The notes under the pieces are model-generated. The model was not told the DNA's origin and did not search any database. It was given only the letters and a program-made list of their open reading frames with translations. From Brenneria bubanii (GTDB taxonomy: Bacteria > Pseudomonadota > Gammaproteobacteria > Enterobacterales > Enterobacteriaceae), in assembly GCF_022378355.1 (NCBI RefSeq), contig NZ_JAKMAJ010000011.1, positions 106,489-170,488 on the forward strand: DNA of 64,000 nucleotides, read 5' to 3'. Made by a program: the position numbers and the translations under genes. Positions 37,674 to 47,985 of the stretch are shown here, piece by piece (position 1 is the first letter of the stretch; every line of letters begins with the position of its first letter).

Positions 37674-37691
37674 CGTCGCTATTCAGCGACA
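37674..37691. promoter_or_regulatory. GlrR-type activator site upstream of glmZ
   Basis: The minus strand reads TGTCGCTGAATAGCGACG: TGTC, ten bases, then GACG, one base from the TGTC-N10-GACA motif of the response regulator GlrR. It lies about 120 bases upstream of the -24 element, with AT-rich DNA (a possible IHF region) between. Confidence 0.6.
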
Positions 37692-37739
37692 GATAAAACC
37701 ATCAAATAATTTATTTTTGTTTATCAATGAATTAAATGT

Positions 37740-38036
37740 CTCCATCGAGAGACGCTCAGCTTCCCGCCTGTCGCCGGATGCCAACAGTTTAAAAATCCCG
37801 CTGGCTTAGAATACTCAGGCGAGCGCGATAGCCATTTTTGATATGCTGGCAGGCGATTCCTACGCCGCTTTGCGAGCGCGCCGCGCAACAGCGACAGGTG
37901 AATACGCAGATTAACCAGCATTTCATTCAGATAAGGGTCGCGCGTTGAAAGATGGAACAATCGGTTATGCTCATGCAGCCGTTGACTGTCGCTACTGTGC
38001 CGCTCAGCGTTAACCGTATCCTGCAACAGGCCAGCC
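37740..38036 (-). pseudogene. Remnant of a GntR/FadR-family regulator (FCD domain only)
   Basis: Reading leftward from about 38036 gives an FCD-domain stretch, RLHEHNRLFHLSTRDPYLNE followed by MLVNLRIHLSLLRGAL. No helix-turn-helix precedes it: the frame starts one base past the amidohydrolase stop. After LLRGAL the frame turns to nonsense, while two other frames give family-like pieces (ACQHIKNGYRARLSIL; LLASGDRREAERL), so frameshifts or an internal deletion are likely. A decayed regulator of the amidohydrolase gene is the best reading. Confidence 0.6.
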
Positions 38037-39194
38037 TCAGCGGGACGTCAAGCATTCAAGACTTTGTTTCGCCACCTGATAAAGATAATGCGCCGTCGGC
38101 AACAGCGCTGCATCATCCACGCTAAACCGGGGATGATGCAGCGCATAAGGGCCGCCGGAACCGACCATCATAAAGGTCCCCGGCAGGTTCTGCTGGTAAA
38201 AGGCGAAATCTTCGCCGATGGGACTCGCCTCAATACGCCGCGCCTCAAACCCTTCCTCACTCGCCACCTTGAGCGCAAAATCAACCCATTGCGCGGTATT
38301 GATTACCGATGGCGGCCCGGCATGCCAGATAAATTCGATTTCGGCGCCAAAGGTAGCGGCGATACCGACGACGATCTGGCGCATACGCTGTTCAATCAGC
38401 TCGCGCGCCGCCTGGCTGAACGTTCTGACGGTGCCTTCCACATAGGCGGTATCGGGGATGACGTTCCAGGTACTGCCGCTGTGAACCTGAGTAATGGATA
38501 CCACGGCGTTATTATCAGAAGGAACCGTCCGACTGATGATCGTCTGAACGGCAGCGATTAACTGTCCCAGGATAACGATCGGATCGTTCCCTTCATGCGG
38601 TTTCGCCGCATGACAGCCTTTCGCCGCGATGTTGATTTCAAAGCGATCCACGCCTGCCGTCAATGCGCCGTCCTTGCCGCCAATCACGCCAACAGGCAGC
38701 GTCGGATCGTTATGAATGCCGAATATCGCCGCCGCATTGTCCAGCGCCCCGGTAGCGATCACGTCCGGCGCGCCCAATCCCGTTTCTTCGGCGGCCTGAA
38801 ATAAAATTCGCACGGCGCCTTTTAATTCCGGCTCTATTTTCTTCAATAAAATAGCGGCGCCCAGCGCGGCGGAAGCGTGAAAGTCATGGCCGCAGGCATG
38901 CATGACGCCCGCATTGGCCGAGGTGAATTCCACGCCGGACTCTTCTTCAATCGGCAGGGCGTCAATATCGCTTCGAATCACCACCAGAGGCCCGTCCTGT
39001 TGTCCGCCGACTTCGGCGACCAGACCGGTTTTCAACGGCAGTTCGAGAATGCGAATCCCCGCCTGCTCCAGTGCCGCTCTGATTTTCCGGGTGGTTTCAA
39101 ATTCCTGATTAGATAATTCAGGGTGCCGATGCAGATCATGCCGGAATGCCTGAATAAAACGAGCCAGATGCTCATGCTGTGGCGCTACTCTCAT
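38037..39194 (-). CDS. M20-family amidohydrolase (hippurate hydrolase-like)
   Basis: This 385-residue cytoplasmic metal-dependent hydrolase of family M20D has the early HRHPELSNQEFETTRKI near residues 22-38, IRSDIDALPIEE near 73-84, MHACGHDFHASAALGAA near 98-114, AAEETGLGAPDVI near 134-146 and a late His in ALHHPRFSVDD near 357-367. The family cleaves N-acyl amino acids or amide-linked conjugates such as IAA-amino acids; the substrate here is unknown. No transporter is next to it. A broken GntR-family regulator follows immediately downstream. Confidence 0.85.
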   Translation of the reverse strand: MRVAPQHEHLARFIQAFRHDLHRHPELSNQEFETTRKIRAALEQAGIRILELPLKTGLVAEVGGQQDGPLVVIRSDIDALPIEEESGVEFTSANAGVMHACGHDFHASAALGAAILLKKIEPELKGAVRILFQAAEETGLGAPDVIATGALDNAAAIFGIHNDPTLPVGVIGGKDGALTAGVDRFEINIAAKGCHAAKPHEGNDPIVILGQLIAAVQTIISRTVPSDNNAVVSITQVHSGSTWNVIPDTAYVEGTVRTFSQAARELIEQRMRQIVVGIAATFGAEIEFIWHAGPPSVINTAQWVDFALKVASEEGFEARRIEASPIGEDFAFYQQNLPGTFMMVGSGGPYALHHPRFSVDDAALLPTAHYLYQVAKQSLECLTSR

Positions 39195-39388
39195 GGGGCC
39201 TCTCTTTTATACCGTCCAGCCTGACTTACCGAATGGCTCATCCGTGCGGGCGCATGCGCCATCATAGGGTCATCCGCCATAAAGATCACCCACTTCGCCG
39301 CTGACCGCGCATAGCATGTTATGGCGGGAAATTTGCCGACGGCAGAAAAAACGGCGACGAAGAGGCGGGAGGGATAATCATAGACGAA

Positions 39389-39421
39389 AAAAAAGCACAT
39401 CTTTCGATGTGCTTTTTCTTT
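39389..39421 (-). terminator. Terminator of the tRNA operon
   Basis: On the minus strand GCACATC-GAAA-GATGTGC forms a hairpin followed by eight U, ending just after the proline tRNA gene. It is a typical Rho-independent terminator. Confidence 0.9.
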
Positions 39422-39425
39422 GAAT

Positions 39426-39502
39426 TGGTCGGCGAGAGAGGATTCGAACCTCCGACCCACTGGTCCCAAACCAGTTGCGCTACCAAGCTGCGCTACTCGC
39501 CG
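39426..39502 (-). tRNA. proM: tRNA-Pro (UGG)
   Basis: A 77-base cloverleaf with acceptor arms CGGCGAG/CTCGCCG, anticodon loop TTTGGGA (anticodon TGG), GGTTCGAATCC T arm and an encoded CCA. It is the last gene of the argX-hisR-leuT-proM operon. Confidence 0.97.
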
Positions 39503-39551
39503 AATCATGTACTGCCTTACTGCTTAAGCATCACTGATGCTTTCGTTTGTG

Positions 39552-39638
39552 TGGTGCGAAGAGAGGGACTTGAACCCTCACGTCCGTTAAGACACTAACA
39601 CCTGAAGCTAGCGCGTCTACCAATTCCGCCACCTTCGC
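39552..39638 (-). tRNA. leuT: tRNA-Leu (CAG)
   Basis: An 87-base class II tRNA with acceptor GCGAAGG/CTTCGC, anticodon CAG in TTCAGGT, a long variable arm (TGTCTTAACGGACG) and an encoded CCA. Order in the operon equals E. coli. Confidence 0.97.
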
Positions 39639-39660
39639 ATAACTCACAAACATCTAAATC

Positions 39661-39737
39661 TGGGGTGGCTAATGGGACTCGAACCCACGACAACTGGAAT
39701 CACAATCCAGGGCTCTACCAACTGAGCTATAGCCACC
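39661..39737 (-). tRNA. hisR: tRNA-His (GUG)
   Basis: A 77-base tRNA with acceptor GTGGCTA, the extra G at position -1 typical of histidine tRNA, anticodon GTG in ATTGTGAT, and an encoded CCA. Confidence 0.97.
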
Positions 39738-39832
39738 ATACACCACGTTCACCACTTTCTACTGCTGCATTGACGCGGTACTACCTTCTTTACGGGGTAA
39801 ATGTACCACCGCAGCTCTTGCACACAACTTAG

Positions 39833-39909
<77 letters not shown>

Positions 39910-39930
39910 TATGCGCCGTTGCGGGAGGGG

Positions 39931-39959
39931 ATACTACGGATTTAACCGGTGCCTGTCTA
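39931..39959 (-). promoter_or_regulatory. Promoter of the tRNA operon
   Basis: TAGACA and TAGTAT are spaced 17 bases on the minus strand, followed by a GC-rich discriminator (CCCCTCCCGC), as expected of a stringently controlled stable-RNA promoter. Confidence 0.7.
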
Positions 39960-40048
39960 GTGCTTTTTTATCGAAATGATGCGTTTGCTTATGCTTTGCT
40001 CATTTGGAGTCAAATAACGTACAAATCCGTGTTCCCCGCCCTTAACTG

Positions 40049-41440
40049 CTAGGATTCAGCCCCTATCATCGCCTGTTTTTTACCCAACCCCAGCGCAAAA
40101 TAGCAAATACTGACGAAGGCTAAAAACACCATACCGACAACCAGCGACATCCGCGTATCGATGTTGATATACATCCCCACCAGAACACAGAGCAAAAATG
40201 CCATTGTCAGATAGTTTATCCAGGGGAAAAGCACGGATTTAAACGGATGTGAAGCCAGCGTGGCATGGTGATGCTCACGAAAACGAATCTGGCTAATCAG
40301 CACCACAAACCACGGGATCATGCCGGGCAACACGCTGGCGCTATACACATAAACAAACACCTTCTCCGGATTGGGAAGAACGTAGTTAAGCAACGAACCC
40401 GCCATCAGGCAAAGAATCGAGACCGTGACGCCGCCCACCGGTACGCCGCTGGCCGTGACTTTTCCCAGCAATGCCGGAAGTTGACGGTTATTCGCCAATG
40501 AATAGAGCATGCGGCCACAGCTGTACATTCCGCTGTTGCAGCCGGATAGCGCGGCGGTCAGCACGACAAAGTTAATAATGCCCGCGGCGGCGGTAATACC
40601 GATTTTAGCGAAGGTCAGCACAAACGGACTGCCGGTGGTGCCGATTTCATTCCAGGGGAAGATCGTCACAATGACGAATATCGCCCCGACGTAAAAAATC
40701 AGAATACGCCACAAAATATTGCTGATGGCGCGTTTCAACGTGACCTGAGGGTTCTTCGCTTCGCCCGCGGTGATCCCGACCAGCTCAACGCCCTGGTAAG
40801 AGGCGACGACCAGACACAGGGCAAACAGCAATCCTTTCCATCCTCCCGCCAGGAAACCGCCGTGAGCGGTCAGATTGGCGAATCCCGTCGCCTGACCGTG
40901 GTTGCCGAAGCCAAAGAAAATCACCCCCAGCCCAACAATGATCATGGCGATAATGGTGGTGATTTTGATCATCGCAAACCAGAATTCGATTTCACCGTAC
41001 AGCCGCACCGCCGCCAGGTTGGCGCCCGCCACTAAAATCACCGCGGCAATTGCCGGTATCCATTGCGGCAGTTCGGGAAACCAATACTGGACATAGACGC
41101 CAATCGCCGTAATTTCTGAAATACCAACCGCCATCCACATAAACCAATAGCTCCAGGCGGTGAGATAGCCGAAAAAAGGGTTCATGTATTTATGCGCATA
41201 TACGGCGAAGGAACCGGCGACAGGCTCGGAGTACAGCATTTCGCCCATTGAGCGCATGATAAAGAAAACAAATATCCCGGCGGTAATGTAGGCCAGCAAA
41301 ACCGATGGTCCAGCCCACTTCAGCGCACTGGCGGCACCCATAAATAACCCAACGCCGATGGTTCCGCCAAGCGCAATCAGCTCAATGTGTCTTGCTTCCA
41401 AACCCCGATGGAGTTTGTCCTGTTTTATTTCTTCTGACAT
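40049..41440 (-). CDS. thrP: Threonine/serine:proton symporter ThrP (YifK)
   Basis: This 463-residue APC-family permease has twelve helices, starting with [20 protein letters not shown] near residues 14-33. The ECA-tRNA flanked position and near-identical stretches such as [20 protein letters not shown] and [20 protein letters not shown] match E. coli YifK (461 aa), shown there to import threonine and serine. ATG at 41440 is preferred because GAGGA lies just upstream; a frame from 41455 is weaker. It lies between wecG and argX, as in E. coli. Confidence 0.93.
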   Translation of the reverse strand: MSEEIKQDKLHRGLEARHIELIALGGTIGVGLFMGAASALKWAGPSVLLAYITAGIFVFFIMRSMGEMLYSEPVAGSFAVYAHKYMNPFFGYLTAWSYWFMWMAVGISEITAIGVYVQYWFPELPQWIPAIAAVILVAGANLAAVRLYGEIEFWFAMIKITTIIAMIIVGLGVIFFGFGNHGQATGFANLTAHGGFLAGGWKGLLFALCLVVASYQGVELVGITAGEAKNPQVTLKRAISNILWRILIFYVGAIFVIVTIFPWNEIGTTGSPFVLTFAKIGITAAAGIINFVVLTAALSGCNSGMYSCGRMLYSLANNRQLPALLGKVTASGVPVGGVTVSILCLMAGSLLNYVLPNPEKVFVYVYSASVLPGMIPWFVVLISQIRFREHHHATLASHPFKSVLFPWINYLTMAFLLCVLVGMYINIDTRMSLVVGMVFLAFVSICYFALGLGKKQAMIGAES

Positions 41441-41609
41441 AAATCCTCTGTCCATATATGTTGTGTTTGCTCCAGCGTTGGCCGGTTATTATTGTTGTCG
41501 GCCAGCCGGCTCCCTTGTAGGGTCAGAAAGCGCGTTTATTACATTAGCGGTCGTGAAGATACAATAATGCGGATGGGAATAACACCTCGGGTCCGGCGAG
41601 TATGCGTGA

Positions 41610-42350
41610 CTACAGACGTCCGCTATAGTGATAGGCAAGATATTTCAGTAATTTAAATTGGCGAGTAATGCGGCTGGGCTGTTCCAATAAACGGTAAAGC
41701 CACTCCAGGCCCGCATTTTGCCAACCCAGCGGCGCGCGCTTCACGTGACCGGTAAACACATCATAGGTGCCGCCTACCCCCATATAGAGCGCATGTGGAT
41801 AATATTGACGGCAGTCCCTCATCAAGATTTCCTGCCGCGGAGACCCCATGGCGACGGTAACCATTTGCGCGCCGCTGGCGCGGATACGATCAAACAGGGC
41901 ATCTCGCTGGTCCGCCGCGAAGTAACCGTCCTGACTGCCGACGATGTTCACCCGCCACTGGGTACGCAGTTTGGCTTCCGTCTGCGCCAGCACCTGCGGC
42001 TTGCCGCCGACCAGAAAAACCGGCGTGCCCTCTTGACCCGCGCGCTGCATTAACGCTTCCCATAAATCGGCGCCGGCGATACGGTTGACGTCCGCCTGAG
42101 GATATTTACGACGAATGGAGCGTACGATGCTGATGCCGTCCGCGTATTTGTATTCAGCCTGATCCAGCAGAGTGCGCAGCGCCGCGTCTTTCTCCGCCGT
42201 TAACACTTTTTCGGCGTTGATGGCGACCAGCGTTCCTGCGGCAACCCGATTTCCGCGAAACAGGTAATCGACAAACTGCGCCATGTGGCGAAACCCGCAA
42301 ATGGAAAAACCGCGGATCGAATAGGTGGGGATCGTTTTTTTTGCTTCCAT
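41610..42350 (-). CDS. wecG: ECA glycosyltransferase WecG (UDP-ManNAcA transferase)
   Basis: WecG adds N-acetylmannosaminuronic acid to lipid I to make ECA lipid II. The 246-residue protein equals E. coli in length. The WecG/TagA/CpsF signatures are [17 protein letters not shown] near 67-83, [12 protein letters not shown] near 88-99, [15 protein letters not shown] near 109-123 and [18 protein letters not shown] near 162-179. It is peripheral to the inner membrane. It is the last gene of the wec operon, 11 bases after wzyE. Confidence 0.96.
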   Translation of the reverse strand: MEAKKTIPTYSIRGFSICGFRHMAQFVDYLFRGNRVAAGTLVAINAEKVLTAEKDAALRTLLDQAEYKYADGISIVRSIRRKYPQADVNRIAGADLWEALMQRAGQEGTPVFLVGGKPQVLAQTEAKLRTQWRVNIVGSQDGYFAADQRDALFDRIRASGAQMVTVAMGSPRQEILMRDCRQYYPHALYMGVGGTYDVFTGHVKRAPLGWQNAGLEWLYRLLEQPSRITRQFKLLKYLAYHYSGRL

Positions 42351-42361
42351 GTTAAGTCCTG

Positions 42362-43744
42362 TTACAGCACGCTGCGCGTCGTAGCAGCGGTGGGCGCGGA
42401 GGGAACGACGTCAGGCTGGGTCAGTAATAAACGCTGCCGAATCAGACCCGCGCTTTCCAACAGCCAGTACAACAATTTTGCCATCAGCAGGCATAGGCCG
42501 AAGATCAGGCAGAAAAACACCACACGGGAGGCAAAGGCATCAAGCCCCTCGCGCGCCAGCACAATGATGTTAAAGACCGCCCCGAAGCAAAATGCTTGCA
42601 GGATCGCCGCCTTATAGCGGTTATCGCTGCGTTTACCCAGCGTATAAACCCAGTCGAACCATTTGATAATCAAGCCAACGGCAATCGCCCCAAGGGGAAT
42701 GAACGCCACGCCGCCCATCACCACCAACGACCCTAATAACGTGGGCGAAATAGCCAGCCCGGAATGGTTGTTCAAGACGTCCCAGGTAAAGTAGTTGGCG
42801 CTGTTCTGCACCAGACTGGGACGGCCGGGCCATAGCCAGGAAGGGATAAAGACATAGAAATCACGGATAATCGGCGCTAATCCCTGAAACTCGATCTTAT
42901 CGTAATTCTGCCACAACAGCGCCAGGTTCTCCCAGGGAGAGAAGGTGTCACGGGTCAGATACAGGAAGGTGTAAAACGCTTCATCGCCGCTGACGCTCAT
43001 GCCATAGCGCTTGAGCGCCAGCCAGAACATGCCCACCACGCCGAATATGCCCGCCGCCGCCAGCATCCATAACGTGATCCAACCGCGCACGATGCCGATA
43101 AACAGAAACAGAGCAAATGCGATAATCACGTTCGCCCGGGTGCCGCCGACAATGACGTAAGTCAGCATGCCGAACGCCACCGTGCCGATCAGAAACAGCA
43201 GCCAGGCGCGCTGGGTTTGCCGCAAAAAGTACACCACCAGCATAGCCGGAATAAAGAAGTAGAAAAAACGCTTCAGCGCGACGCCGGAGACGTCGCTGGA
43301 AAAAATCTGGCTGTAAGAACGCAGTTTAAACAGTAAAAAGCCATTGTTAAGAAAAAACATGCCGACGGTCGCTATCGCTATCAGCGCCAGCAGTATCCAG
43401 GTCAGATTGGCCTCCACCCGATTAACGCACAGCAACGGCGGACGCGCGGCTTGCGCGGTTTTGCGCAGACGGGTCTTATAACTGACATAGTAAATCGCGT
43501 AAAACGCCGTAGCGGAAAGCAGCGCCTGGAGCAAATAAGGCACGGGAACCACTTCAACGCCGAAACGAAACGCCAGTATGCAGGTGAACGGAAAGCCGAA
43601 ATAGAATGTTAATAAATAAAGCAGCGAAAACAAAACGTTGAAGTTAAAACGTACGCGACGGAACTCTCGCCAGGTCAGCGTCAGGATGAAAATGACTGAA
43701 ATAAGGTAGACCGCCAGCAATCCGCCAAACTGTCCCAGAGTCAT
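42362..43744 (-). CDS. wzyE: ECA polymerase WzyE
   Basis: WzyE joins trisaccharide repeat units into the ECA chain at the periplasmic face. The 460-residue protein has about eleven helices and ends in a soluble tail. Recognisable family stretches are [20 protein letters not shown] near 32-51, [20 protein letters not shown] near 201-220 and the large periplasmic loop with [20 protein letters not shown] near 285-304. E. coli WzyE is 450 aa. It overlaps wecF by four bases. Confidence 0.95.
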   Translation of the reverse strand: MTLGQFGGLLAVYLISVIFILTLTWREFRRVRFNFNVLFSLLYLLTFYFGFPFTCILAFRFGVEVVPVPYLLQALLSATAFYAIYYVSYKTRLRKTAQAARPPLLCVNRVEANLTWILLALIAIATVGMFFLNNGFLLFKLRSYSQIFSSDVSGVALKRFFYFFIPAMLVVYFLRQTQRAWLLFLIGTVAFGMLTYVIVGGTRANVIIAFALFLFIGIVRGWITLWMLAAAGIFGVVGMFWLALKRYGMSVSGDEAFYTFLYLTRDTFSPWENLALLWQNYDKIEFQGLAPIIRDFYVFIPSWLWPGRPSLVQNSANYFTWDVLNNHSGLAISPTLLGSLVVMGGVAFIPLGAIAVGLIIKWFDWVYTLGKRSDNRYKAAILQAFCFGAVFNIIVLAREGLDAFASRVVFFCLIFGLCLLMAKLLYWLLESAGLIRQRLLLTQPDVVPSAPTAATTRSVL

Positions 43745-44826
43745 GCCGATTCTCCCTGCGCCAGCGCCAACGCCTGCCGCCAGCCCTGCAGATAGTTGGG
43801 ATTAAAGAACGCAATCTGGTGTTTATCAACCATCGCCAGTTGGCGTTGCGCTTCACGAACCAGAGCCTCATCCAGGCTATCGCCGTAAAATAGCACCGGC
43901 AGATGTTGTTCCGTCAGATCCTGCCAGAACGGATTCTGGCGGCTGATAACAAAGGGAACGCCAAACTGAATCAGCAGACATAACGTGCCGATCCCCTGCT
44001 GACGGTCAAAAATAAAGTAGCCTAAATCACAGGTGCGCAGCATGTTGAGATAGTCGCCAAACGCCAGTTGCTCCTTCAGCAACTGAAAATTTCTGATGCC
44101 GAATAGCGACAGCCCTTCTTTTTCGACCTGCGCGATATAGTGTTCGTTATTCGCCGGATATCCCATCGGCACAATCACCCGCACGTTGGCGCCGAACTGC
44201 TGATGGATGACGCGCAGCGCTTCCTGATGGCGGTTAGTACGATCGCCGGAATTGCCGACCAGAATGGTCATCGGCCCCGCCAACGGCTTTTTCACCTCCA
44301 GCCCGGTTAAATGCGCATCCATACGCGTCGGGAAGTAAAGCAACGACGTCGGCACCCGGCGATGCCGCTGTTGATAATAAGTCAGATCGCCGCGCGTCGC
44401 GAACACATGCCCAATGCGGTTTTGCGCGACGCGGCGCAACAGATAGAACAGACGATATTTCAGGCTGTTGGCTTGTTCATACAGATCCGCGCCCCAGATA
44501 TGCCAGTACGCCTGCGCGGGCTTGATGGTGCCGCGCAGCAACGCCAGCCACAGCGCCGGATTAAACTGTCCGTGCAGAAAGAAGCGGGTGCGGCGATCGG
44601 CCCTGGCTTTGGCTATCACCGCCTGGGCCAACGACTTTTTATCCGTATAGGTTTCGATGTTCAGGGCGGGAAAATCAGCCGCCGGCAGCCCGTCCCCCGC
44701 GACGACCATGAAATGTCGCACCTGCGGCTCTGGCAAAACGGCGGCCAGCGTATCGTTGAAGAAACGCAGAACCGTCTGGTTATGGTGCGGGATATCCGAA
44801 CCCAGGACATGAATCAGTGTGGTCAT
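43741..44826 (-). CDS. wecF: ECA glycosyltransferase WecF (TDP-Fuc4NAc transferase)
   Basis: WecF adds 4-acetamido-4,6-dideoxygalactose to lipid II, completing the ECA repeat unit. The 361-residue protein matches the GT56 family and E. coli WecF (359 aa), with [20 protein letters not shown] near residues 6-25, [12 protein letters not shown] near 106-117, [14 protein letters not shown] near 191-204 and [20 protein letters not shown] near 276-295. It overlaps wzxE and wzyE by four bases on each side. Confidence 0.95.
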   Translation of the reverse strand: MTTLIHVLGSDIPHHNQTVLRFFNDTLAAVLPEPQVRHFMVVAGDGLPAADFPALNIETYTDKKSLAQAVIAKARADRRTRFFLHGQFNPALWLALLRGTIKPAQAYWHIWGADLYEQANSLKYRLFYLLRRVAQNRIGHVFATRGDLTYYQQRHRRVPTSLLYFPTRMDAHLTGLEVKKPLAGPMTILVGNSGDRTNRHQEALRVIHQQFGANVRVIVPMGYPANNEHYIAQVEKEGLSLFGIRNFQLLKEQLAFGDYLNMLRTCDLGYFIFDRQQGIGTLCLLIQFGVPFVISRQNPFWQDLTEQHLPVLFYGDSLDEALVREAQRQLAMVDKHQIAFFNPNYLQGWRQALALAQGESA

Positions 44827-46073
44827 GTTCGCCTACGGTAAATAATGAATACGCTACAACAAAGCAAGAAATAGACCAGGTAGGTCGCCATATAAGCCTG
44901 CGCGGCGCCCAGCGCGCCATGGAGCGGGATAAGCCAGTGAGAAAAGAGGGTAAGCAACAAAAACTGGCTTACCTCGGTGAGCAGGTAGAAACGCAACGCG
45001 GCTTTGGCAATCACCAGATAACCAAAAACGTAAGCGCCCACTTTCATCACATCGCCCACCAGTTGCCAAACAAACAGGTCCCTCATGGCGCCAAACTGGC
45101 TGGAGAACAACAGCCAGATGGCAACGTCGCGCAGCAGCCAGACGCAAAGGCTGACGGCGGCCACGGCGGGCAACACGAACATCAGCGAACGGATGATTTC
45201 CCGGCAAAGGGCGTTTTTATCCGTCAGGCGCGACAACGTCGGCAGCAGATACACGGTGAACGATGCGGTAATAAACTGAAGATAGGCATCGGAAATACTG
45301 CTGACGCCCTGCCAGATACCGACGTCATTCCAGCCATAGTGCGCCGCCAGCAGATTACGCATCATGATATAGGCCACCGGCAGCGTAACCGCCGTCATCA
45401 GCGCCATCAGCGTAAACTTGCCCAAACGGCCGGCGGCGCCCCTATCCCAGGACGGCTTTAACATCCGCCAGGACAGCGGCGTTCGCCGCAGCATCAGCGC
45501 CCCGGCCGGCAACACCGCCAGCGCCGGCACTAACGCCAATCCGGCCAGCGCGCCGGCATATCCTCCCAGCGTAAAACACAGCCAATAGGCGGCTAGCCCT
45601 ATCAGGCTGCCGCCGATCACCGCCAGGGCATTGCCCATCGCATCACGGTAGCCCTTCAGCATCGCCAGAAACAGGTTGGCGTAGGCGATTCCCATCTGAA
45701 TAAGCGCCAGCGCGCGAATCACGTGACGGTATTGATCATGACCGAACAAGGCAATGGCTATCGGCGTGGCGGCGAAGACAAACACCGCCGCCAATAGCGA
45801 AGAGAATCCCAGCACCAGCGAAACGGCCGTGCCCAGCAAGGGCTGCAGCCGCTCCGGCCGCTGATGATATTCCGCGACATATTTGGTGACGCCATTAAAG
45901 ATTCCCGCGCCGGCCAATACGCCCAGCACGGTGATCAACTGCCGGAAGTTTCCCGCCTGACCAACGCCGACGGGGCCAAACGCCACCGCCAGCAGTTTCA
46001 CGGCCACCAGCCCGACGCCGATTTTTATCAGCGTGGAGCCAGCCGTCCATATTGATGCCTTCGCCAACGACAT
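44823..46073 (-). CDS. wzxE: ECA lipid III flippase WzxE
   Basis: WzxE flips the undecaprenyl-linked ECA repeat to the periplasmic side. This 416-residue protein has twelve helices of the MOP superfamily. It starts [20 protein letters not shown] and has [20 protein letters not shown] near 33-52 and [20 protein letters not shown] near 251-270, as in E. coli WzxE (also 416 aa). wecE ends one base before it; its end overlaps wecF by four bases. Confidence 0.96.
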   Translation of the reverse strand: MSLAKASIWTAGSTLIKIGVGLVAVKLLAVAFGPVGVGQAGNFRQLITVLGVLAGAGIFNGVTKYVAEYHQRPERLQPLLGTAVSLVLGFSSLLAAVFVFAATPIAIALFGHDQYRHVIRALALIQMGIAYANLFLAMLKGYRDAMGNALAVIGGSLIGLAAYWLCFTLGGYAGALAGLALVPALAVLPAGALMLRRTPLSWRMLKPSWDRGAAGRLGKFTLMALMTAVTLPVAYIMMRNLLAAHYGWNDVGIWQGVSSISDAYLQFITASFTVYLLPTLSRLTDKNALCREIIRSLMFVLPAVAAVSLCVWLLRDVAIWLLFSSQFGAMRDLFVWQLVGDVMKVGAYVFGYLVIAKAALRFYLLTEVSQFLLLTLFSHWLIPLHGALGAAQAYMATYLVYFLLCCSVFIIYRRRT

Positions 46074-46074
46074 A

Positions 46075-47205
46075 TCAGGAAAAGAAGTTCAGGCTGGTAT
46101 TGATTACCGTGCGCTGATTCACGTCAGTAAGGTTATAGAACAGCGGCAAACGCACCAGACGCTCGCTTTCCTGCGTGGTGCAACAATCCTCGCCTGAAAA
46201 ATGGCCGAAGCGCATTCCGGCCGGACAGCTATGCAGCGGAATGTAATGGAATACCGTCAGAATTTCGGCTTCTTTCATATGGCTGATAAAGGCCGCACGA
46301 TCTTGCGCATCGCGTAGCTTGATATAAAACATGTGCGCATTGTGAACGCAGTCCGCCGGTACTGTCGGCAAGGCGATGCGCCCTGACGCCGCCAAGGGTT
46401 TAAAAGCCGCCTGATAGTTTTCCCACAGGCGTAAGCGGCGTTTGTTAATCTGCCTGGCCGCTTCCAGCTGCGCCCACAGGTAAGCGGCCTGAATATCCGC
46501 CATGAGATAGCTGGAACCGATATCCCGCCAGGTATATTTGTCTACCTGACCGCGAAAAAACTGGCTGCGGTTAGTGCCTTTTTCGCGCACGATCTCCGCA
46601 CGCTCAATAAGCAGGGGGTCGTTAATCAGCGTCGCGCCGCCTTCGCCGCCGGCGGTATAGTTTTTGGTTTCGTGAAAACTATAACAGCCGATATGGCCGA
46701 TGGCGCCCAGCATCCGGCCTTTGTAGGCGGACATCATGCCCTGTGCCGCATCCTCGACCACATATAAATCATATTTGTTCGCCAGCGCCATAATGGCATC
46801 CATCTCGCAGGCCACGCCGGCGTAGTGAACCGGGACGATAATGCGGGTTTTATCCGTGATCGCCGCTTCAATCCTGGTCTCATCGATATTCATGGTGTCC
46901 GGGCGAATATCGACAAACACGATTTTGGCGCCGCGCAGTACGAAGGCATTGGCGGTGGAGACAAAGGTATAACTCGGCATAATGACTTCGTCGCCGGGTT
47001 TGATGTCCAGCAAAATCGCCGCCATTTCCAGCGAGGCGGTGCAGGATGGCGTCAATAACACTTTGGCGCTGCCGGAATAGTGTTCCAGCCACTGCTGACA
47101 GCGGCGGGTAAAACCGCCGTCGCCGCACAGCTTGCCGCTGCTCATGGCCGCCTGCATGTAATCGAGTTCGGTACCCACGATGGGGGGCGCATTAAACGGA
47201 ATCAT
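46075..47205 (-). CDS. wecE: dTDP-4-amino-4,6-dideoxygalactose transaminase WecE
   Basis: WecE is the PLP enzyme that makes TDP-Fuc4N from TDP-4-keto-6-deoxyglucose. The 376-residue protein equals E. coli. The PLP-binding Lys is in SFHETKNYTAGGEGG near residue 181, with VVEDAAQGMMSAYKGRMLG near 154-172 and PSYTFVSTANAF near 83-94. The ATG at 47205 (MIPFNAPP) matches E. coli; upstream codons run into wecD. Its substrate comes from RffG here, but the preceding enzyme RffH is not encoded in the cluster. Confidence 0.97.
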   Translation of the reverse strand: MIPFNAPPIVGTELDYMQAAMSSGKLCGDGGFTRRCQQWLEHYSGSAKVLLTPSCTASLEMAAILLDIKPGDEVIMPSYTFVSTANAFVLRGAKIVFVDIRPDTMNIDETRIEAAITDKTRIIVPVHYAGVACEMDAIMALANKYDLYVVEDAAQGMMSAYKGRMLGAIGHIGCYSFHETKNYTAGGEGGATLINDPLLIERAEIVREKGTNRSQFFRGQVDKYTWRDIGSSYLMADIQAAYLWAQLEAARQINKRRLRLWENYQAAFKPLAASGRIALPTVPADCVHNAHMFYIKLRDAQDRAAFISHMKEAEILTVFHYIPLHSCPAGMRFGHFSGEDCCTTQESERLVRLPLFYNLTDVNQRTVINTSLNFFS

Positions 47206-47209
47206 GTCA

Positions 47210-47941
47210 TCACCTGTATAACCAGTATGCCGTGCTCTCAACGTTGGCACCGCGACGGAGATAAAGACGGAGCGCGGCCACGTTGCCTGCCTGTGTCGCA
47301 ACCCATAAACGTTGCACGCCCTGTTGCCGGCACCATCTTTCCGCCGCCGACATCAGTTGCGTGCCGATGCCGCGCGCCGCTATGCCCGGCCAGACGGCCA
47401 GCAACCCGATGCGGGCTTCCGCTTCATTCAACCGGCGCAGCGTTACCCACCCTTGCGGCTCTCCGGATGCACTTTCAACCAACAGACATTGATGATCAAA
47501 GGTGCCGCACACGGCATTCTCCACCCATTGAGCATAAAAGCGTCCGCTGTCGCCGGGCCGATACCAGGGGGGACGAAAGCGGCTCAGGGCGAAAGCCTGC
47601 GCCGCGGCTGCGCGCAACGCCGGGATATCGGCGTTGCGCGCAATACGCAAATAGGGAGGGATATCCGTCTGCGGCGTATCATTCAACGACAGACAGAGAT
47701 CGATTTCTCCCTCAACCAGTCGAAACCCGAAATCCGCCAACGCATCAGCCAGCGGCATATTATCCGCCGCTATTTTAGCCTGCGTCAGCGTAAAGCGATT
47801 CAGTCTGTCCTGCGTTAACGGCGGCGCATCCGCTGAAAAATTCAGCTTGCCGCCGGCAAGGTTGAAAAAGCGATTTTCCCAGTGCAGCGGCTCAATGCTG
47901 GCATGAATGCGCGCTGGCGGACGTGGTTCTGTTGAAAGCAT
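47210..47941 (-). CDS. wecD: dTDP-fucosamine acetyltransferase WecD
   Basis: WecD acetylates TDP-Fuc4N to TDP-Fuc4NAc using acetyl-CoA. It is a GNAT-fold protein: SRFRPPWYRPGDSGRFYAQW near 117-136, ENAVCGTFDHQCL and the acetyl-CoA loop RIGLLAVWPGIAARGIGTQL near 181-200, ending GANVESTAYWLYR like E. coli RffC (224 aa). The start is uncertain: ATG at 47941 gives 243 residues, and a GTG at 47971 would add ten. It follows rffG directly where E. coli has rffH. Confidence 0.92.
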   Translation of the reverse strand: MLSTEPRPPARIHASIEPLHWENRFFNLAGGKLNFSADAPPLTQDRLNRFTLTQAKIAADNMPLADALADFGFRLVEGEIDLCLSLNDTPQTDIPPYLRIARNADIPALRAAAAQAFALSRFRPPWYRPGDSGRFYAQWVENAVCGTFDHQCLLVESASGEPQGWVTLRRLNEAEARIGLLAVWPGIAARGIGTQLMSAAERWCRQQGVQRLWVATQAGNVAALRLYLRRGANVESTAYWLYR

Positions 47942-47985
47942 CGTATCTTTTATCATCGTCGCCACGCTCACCAGTACGGGTAATC

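Noticed and set aside
39407-39598. Plus-strand frame with GERGFEPPTHWSQ and REGLEPSRP
   Set aside because: It is the reverse strand of the tRNA-Pro and tRNA-Leu genes, a well-known spurious protein.
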